6,160 nt of DNA, from contig JAJCYL010000727.1 of assembly GCA_029262955.1 (NCBI GenBank), forward strand, positions 1 through 6,160, given 5' to 3'. This document shows positions 5,307-6,160 of the stretch, piece after piece. This stretch comes from Cytophagales bacterium. GTDB lineage: Bacteria; Bacteroidota; Bacteroidia; Cytophagales; Cyclobacteriaceae. Both the position numbers and the translations under genes were made by a program. The notes beneath the pieces were generated by a model. It ran no database searches. It was not told where the DNA came from and worked only from the letters and a program-made list of their open reading frames with translations. How positions within the stretch are numbered: the stretch's first letter is position 1; the number at the start of each line of letters is the position of its first letter.

Positions 5307-5810
5307 TTATTTGTTTAGAACTAATAGCAAATCATCCAGTCTTTCAAGCGTTGACATCAGACCTTCTTTCATGCCCATTTGAAGAACCGATTCTAAGTCT
5401 GCCAAAGAACTGTAAGTCACGATGGTTTCTACCACTGCATTCTCTCCCTTTTCAGAGAAATGAACATGCCAGTCGGCTTTAGGAAGGTCGATATTCAGAT
5501 TACCGTCACTGTCACAGAAAGCATCCCATGTTTCGTAAAAATTTATGGGTTGAATTTTCGTATATTCTGTCCAGCCCCAGTATTCCTTTCCGTCAGGATC
5601 AATCATGGCATAATGCCAGTGTCCTCCAACTTTGAAATCCATTGACTTGGTTTTAGTAGTGAATGGTTTGGGAGCGAACCACTGATCCAGCAGCTCACTT
5701 TTTGTGTAGCAATCCCACACCATCTGGCGATGAGCAGCAAACTCTCTCCTAACGGTAAGGTTGTTCTTTTCCTTGTTCGCAATAAAGTCGAACGGTAGTT
5801 TTTCATTCAT
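5307..5810 (-). CDS. AHSA1/SRPBCC (START-like) domain protein
   Basis: The 167-residue single-domain protein belongs to the Activator-of-Hsp90 homolog 1 / SRPBCC superfamily, helix-grip folds that enclose a hydrophobic ligand pocket. Family marks are 'LTVRREFAAHRQMVWDCYTKSELLDQWFAP' (18-47, first strand, then helix and the conserved W-F-xP), 'MDFKVGGHWHYAMIDPDGKEYWGWTEYTKIQP' (57-88) and the long C-terminal helix (~145-165). Bacterial members beside ArsR-type regulators are common, but their ligands are mostly unknown, so no reaction is claimed. No signal peptide is seen, so it should be cytoplasmic. Its ATG overlaps the TGA of the upstream regulator gene in an ATGA arrangement (5807-5810), indicating translational coupling. 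The DoxX-like gene follows after 4 bases. The regulator is the likely controller of the whole unit. Confidence 0.88.
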   Translation of the reverse strand: MNEKLPFDFIANKEKNNLTVRREFAAHRQMVWDCYTKSELLDQWFAPKPFTTKTKSMDFKVGGHWHYAMIDPDGKEYWGWTEYTKIQPINFYETWDAFCDSDGNLNIDLPKADWHVHFSEKGENAVVETIVTYSSLADLESVLQMGMKEGLMSTLERLDDLLLVLNK

Positions 5811-6130
5811 TTTTTCTTATTTATTGTTGATAATAACGTGTCTAGTTGATTGAAACGAGTCTCCCAAATTTTCCTTATCTCCAACAACCATTGATCTATC
5901 TCTTTCATTTTGTCAATTTTTAGATCATAGTAAATCTCTCTCCCCTTCTGATTCGATTGTATTAGGTTGCATTGGCTAAGGATTTGCATGTGTTTAGAAA
6001 TAGTAGGTCGAGCTACATCGAATTTGCTTGCAATTGCCCCGGCTGTCATCGATTGAGAAGCAAGTAAAATTAGTATTGCTCTTCTGGTAGGATCTACAAT
6101 TGCCTGAAAAGGATCTCTTCTTCGTTTCAT
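5807..6130 (-). CDS. ArsR-family winged helix-turn-helix repressor
   Basis: The 107-residue winged-helix protein of ArsR/SmtB type begins 'DPFQAIVDPTRRAILILLA' (6-24), the usual first helices. The helix-turn-helix is at ~28-53, with recognition helix 'ARPTISKHMQIL', and the wing ('SNQKGREIYYDL') is at ~59-70. The only cysteine is Cys54; the CxC metal site of the arsenic and cadmium sensors is missing, so metal sensing by the classic mechanism is unlikely. It fits the subgroup that sits next to AHSA1/SRPBCC genes and is thought to sense something else or be autoregulatory. It is first in a minus-strand operon and overlaps the AHSA1 gene by 4 bases (ATGA). The ATG at 6130 leaves only 30 upstream bases in the window, so its promoter and operator cannot be judged fully. 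Confidence 0.88.
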   Translation of the reverse strand: MKRRRDPFQAIVDPTRRAILILLASQSMTAGAIASKFDVARPTISKHMQILSQCNLIQSNQKGREIYYDLKIDKMKEIDQWLLEIRKIWETRFNQLDTLLSTINKKK

Positions 6131-6160
6131 GGTTTTCTATATTGCTTAAACTAGTAGCTA

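Overview
The window looks like chromosomal DNA of a member of the Bacteroidota, probably a Cytophagales-type environmental or marine organism. The base composition is AT-rich, and gene starts lack obvious strong Shine-Dalgarno sequences. One large exported protein ends in a type IX secretion (Por) sorting domain, which is confined to that phylum. One Bacteroidota-style promoter (TAnnTTTG) can be proposed.

Layout: (1) 1-1354, plus strand: the 3' end of a flavin (FAD) amine oxidase-type gene, followed after 1 base by an exported c-type cytochrome gene. This probable redox pair could pass electrons from an amine dehydrogenase to heme c. (2) 1407-3620, minus strand: a complete 737-residue vanadium-dependent haloperoxidase-like protein with signal peptide, all canonical vanadate-binding residues and a C-terminal T9SS sorting domain. 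It converges on the cytochrome gene. (3) 3621-4173: a gene-poor stretch with the haloperoxidase promoter region and a compact set of inverted and direct repeats. (4) 4174-4757, plus strand: a VapB/VapC toxin-antitoxin pair with overlapping stop and start codons and a palindromic candidate operator ending in the vapB start codon. (5) 4751-4884: a second copy of the repeat found upstream of vapBC. (6) 4922-6130, minus strand: a tight three-gene operon, ArsR-type repressor -> AHSA1/SRPBCC protein -> DoxX-like membrane protein.

The most unusual structure is the repeat system around vapBC. Three copies of a hairpin unit are visible: one inverted (3845-3911) and two direct (3915-4073 and 4751-4884). 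The direct copies bracket the toxin-antitoxin module so exactly that the downstream one begins on the vapC stop codon. The hairpin stems differ between copies by compensatory base changes, so the folded form appears to be conserved rather than just the sequence. This suggests a small mobile or cassette-like module, or a structured REP/MITE-like element, that has carried vapBC into the gap between the haloperoxidase gene and the ArsR operon. No recombinase is present in the window, so the mechanism remains an inference.
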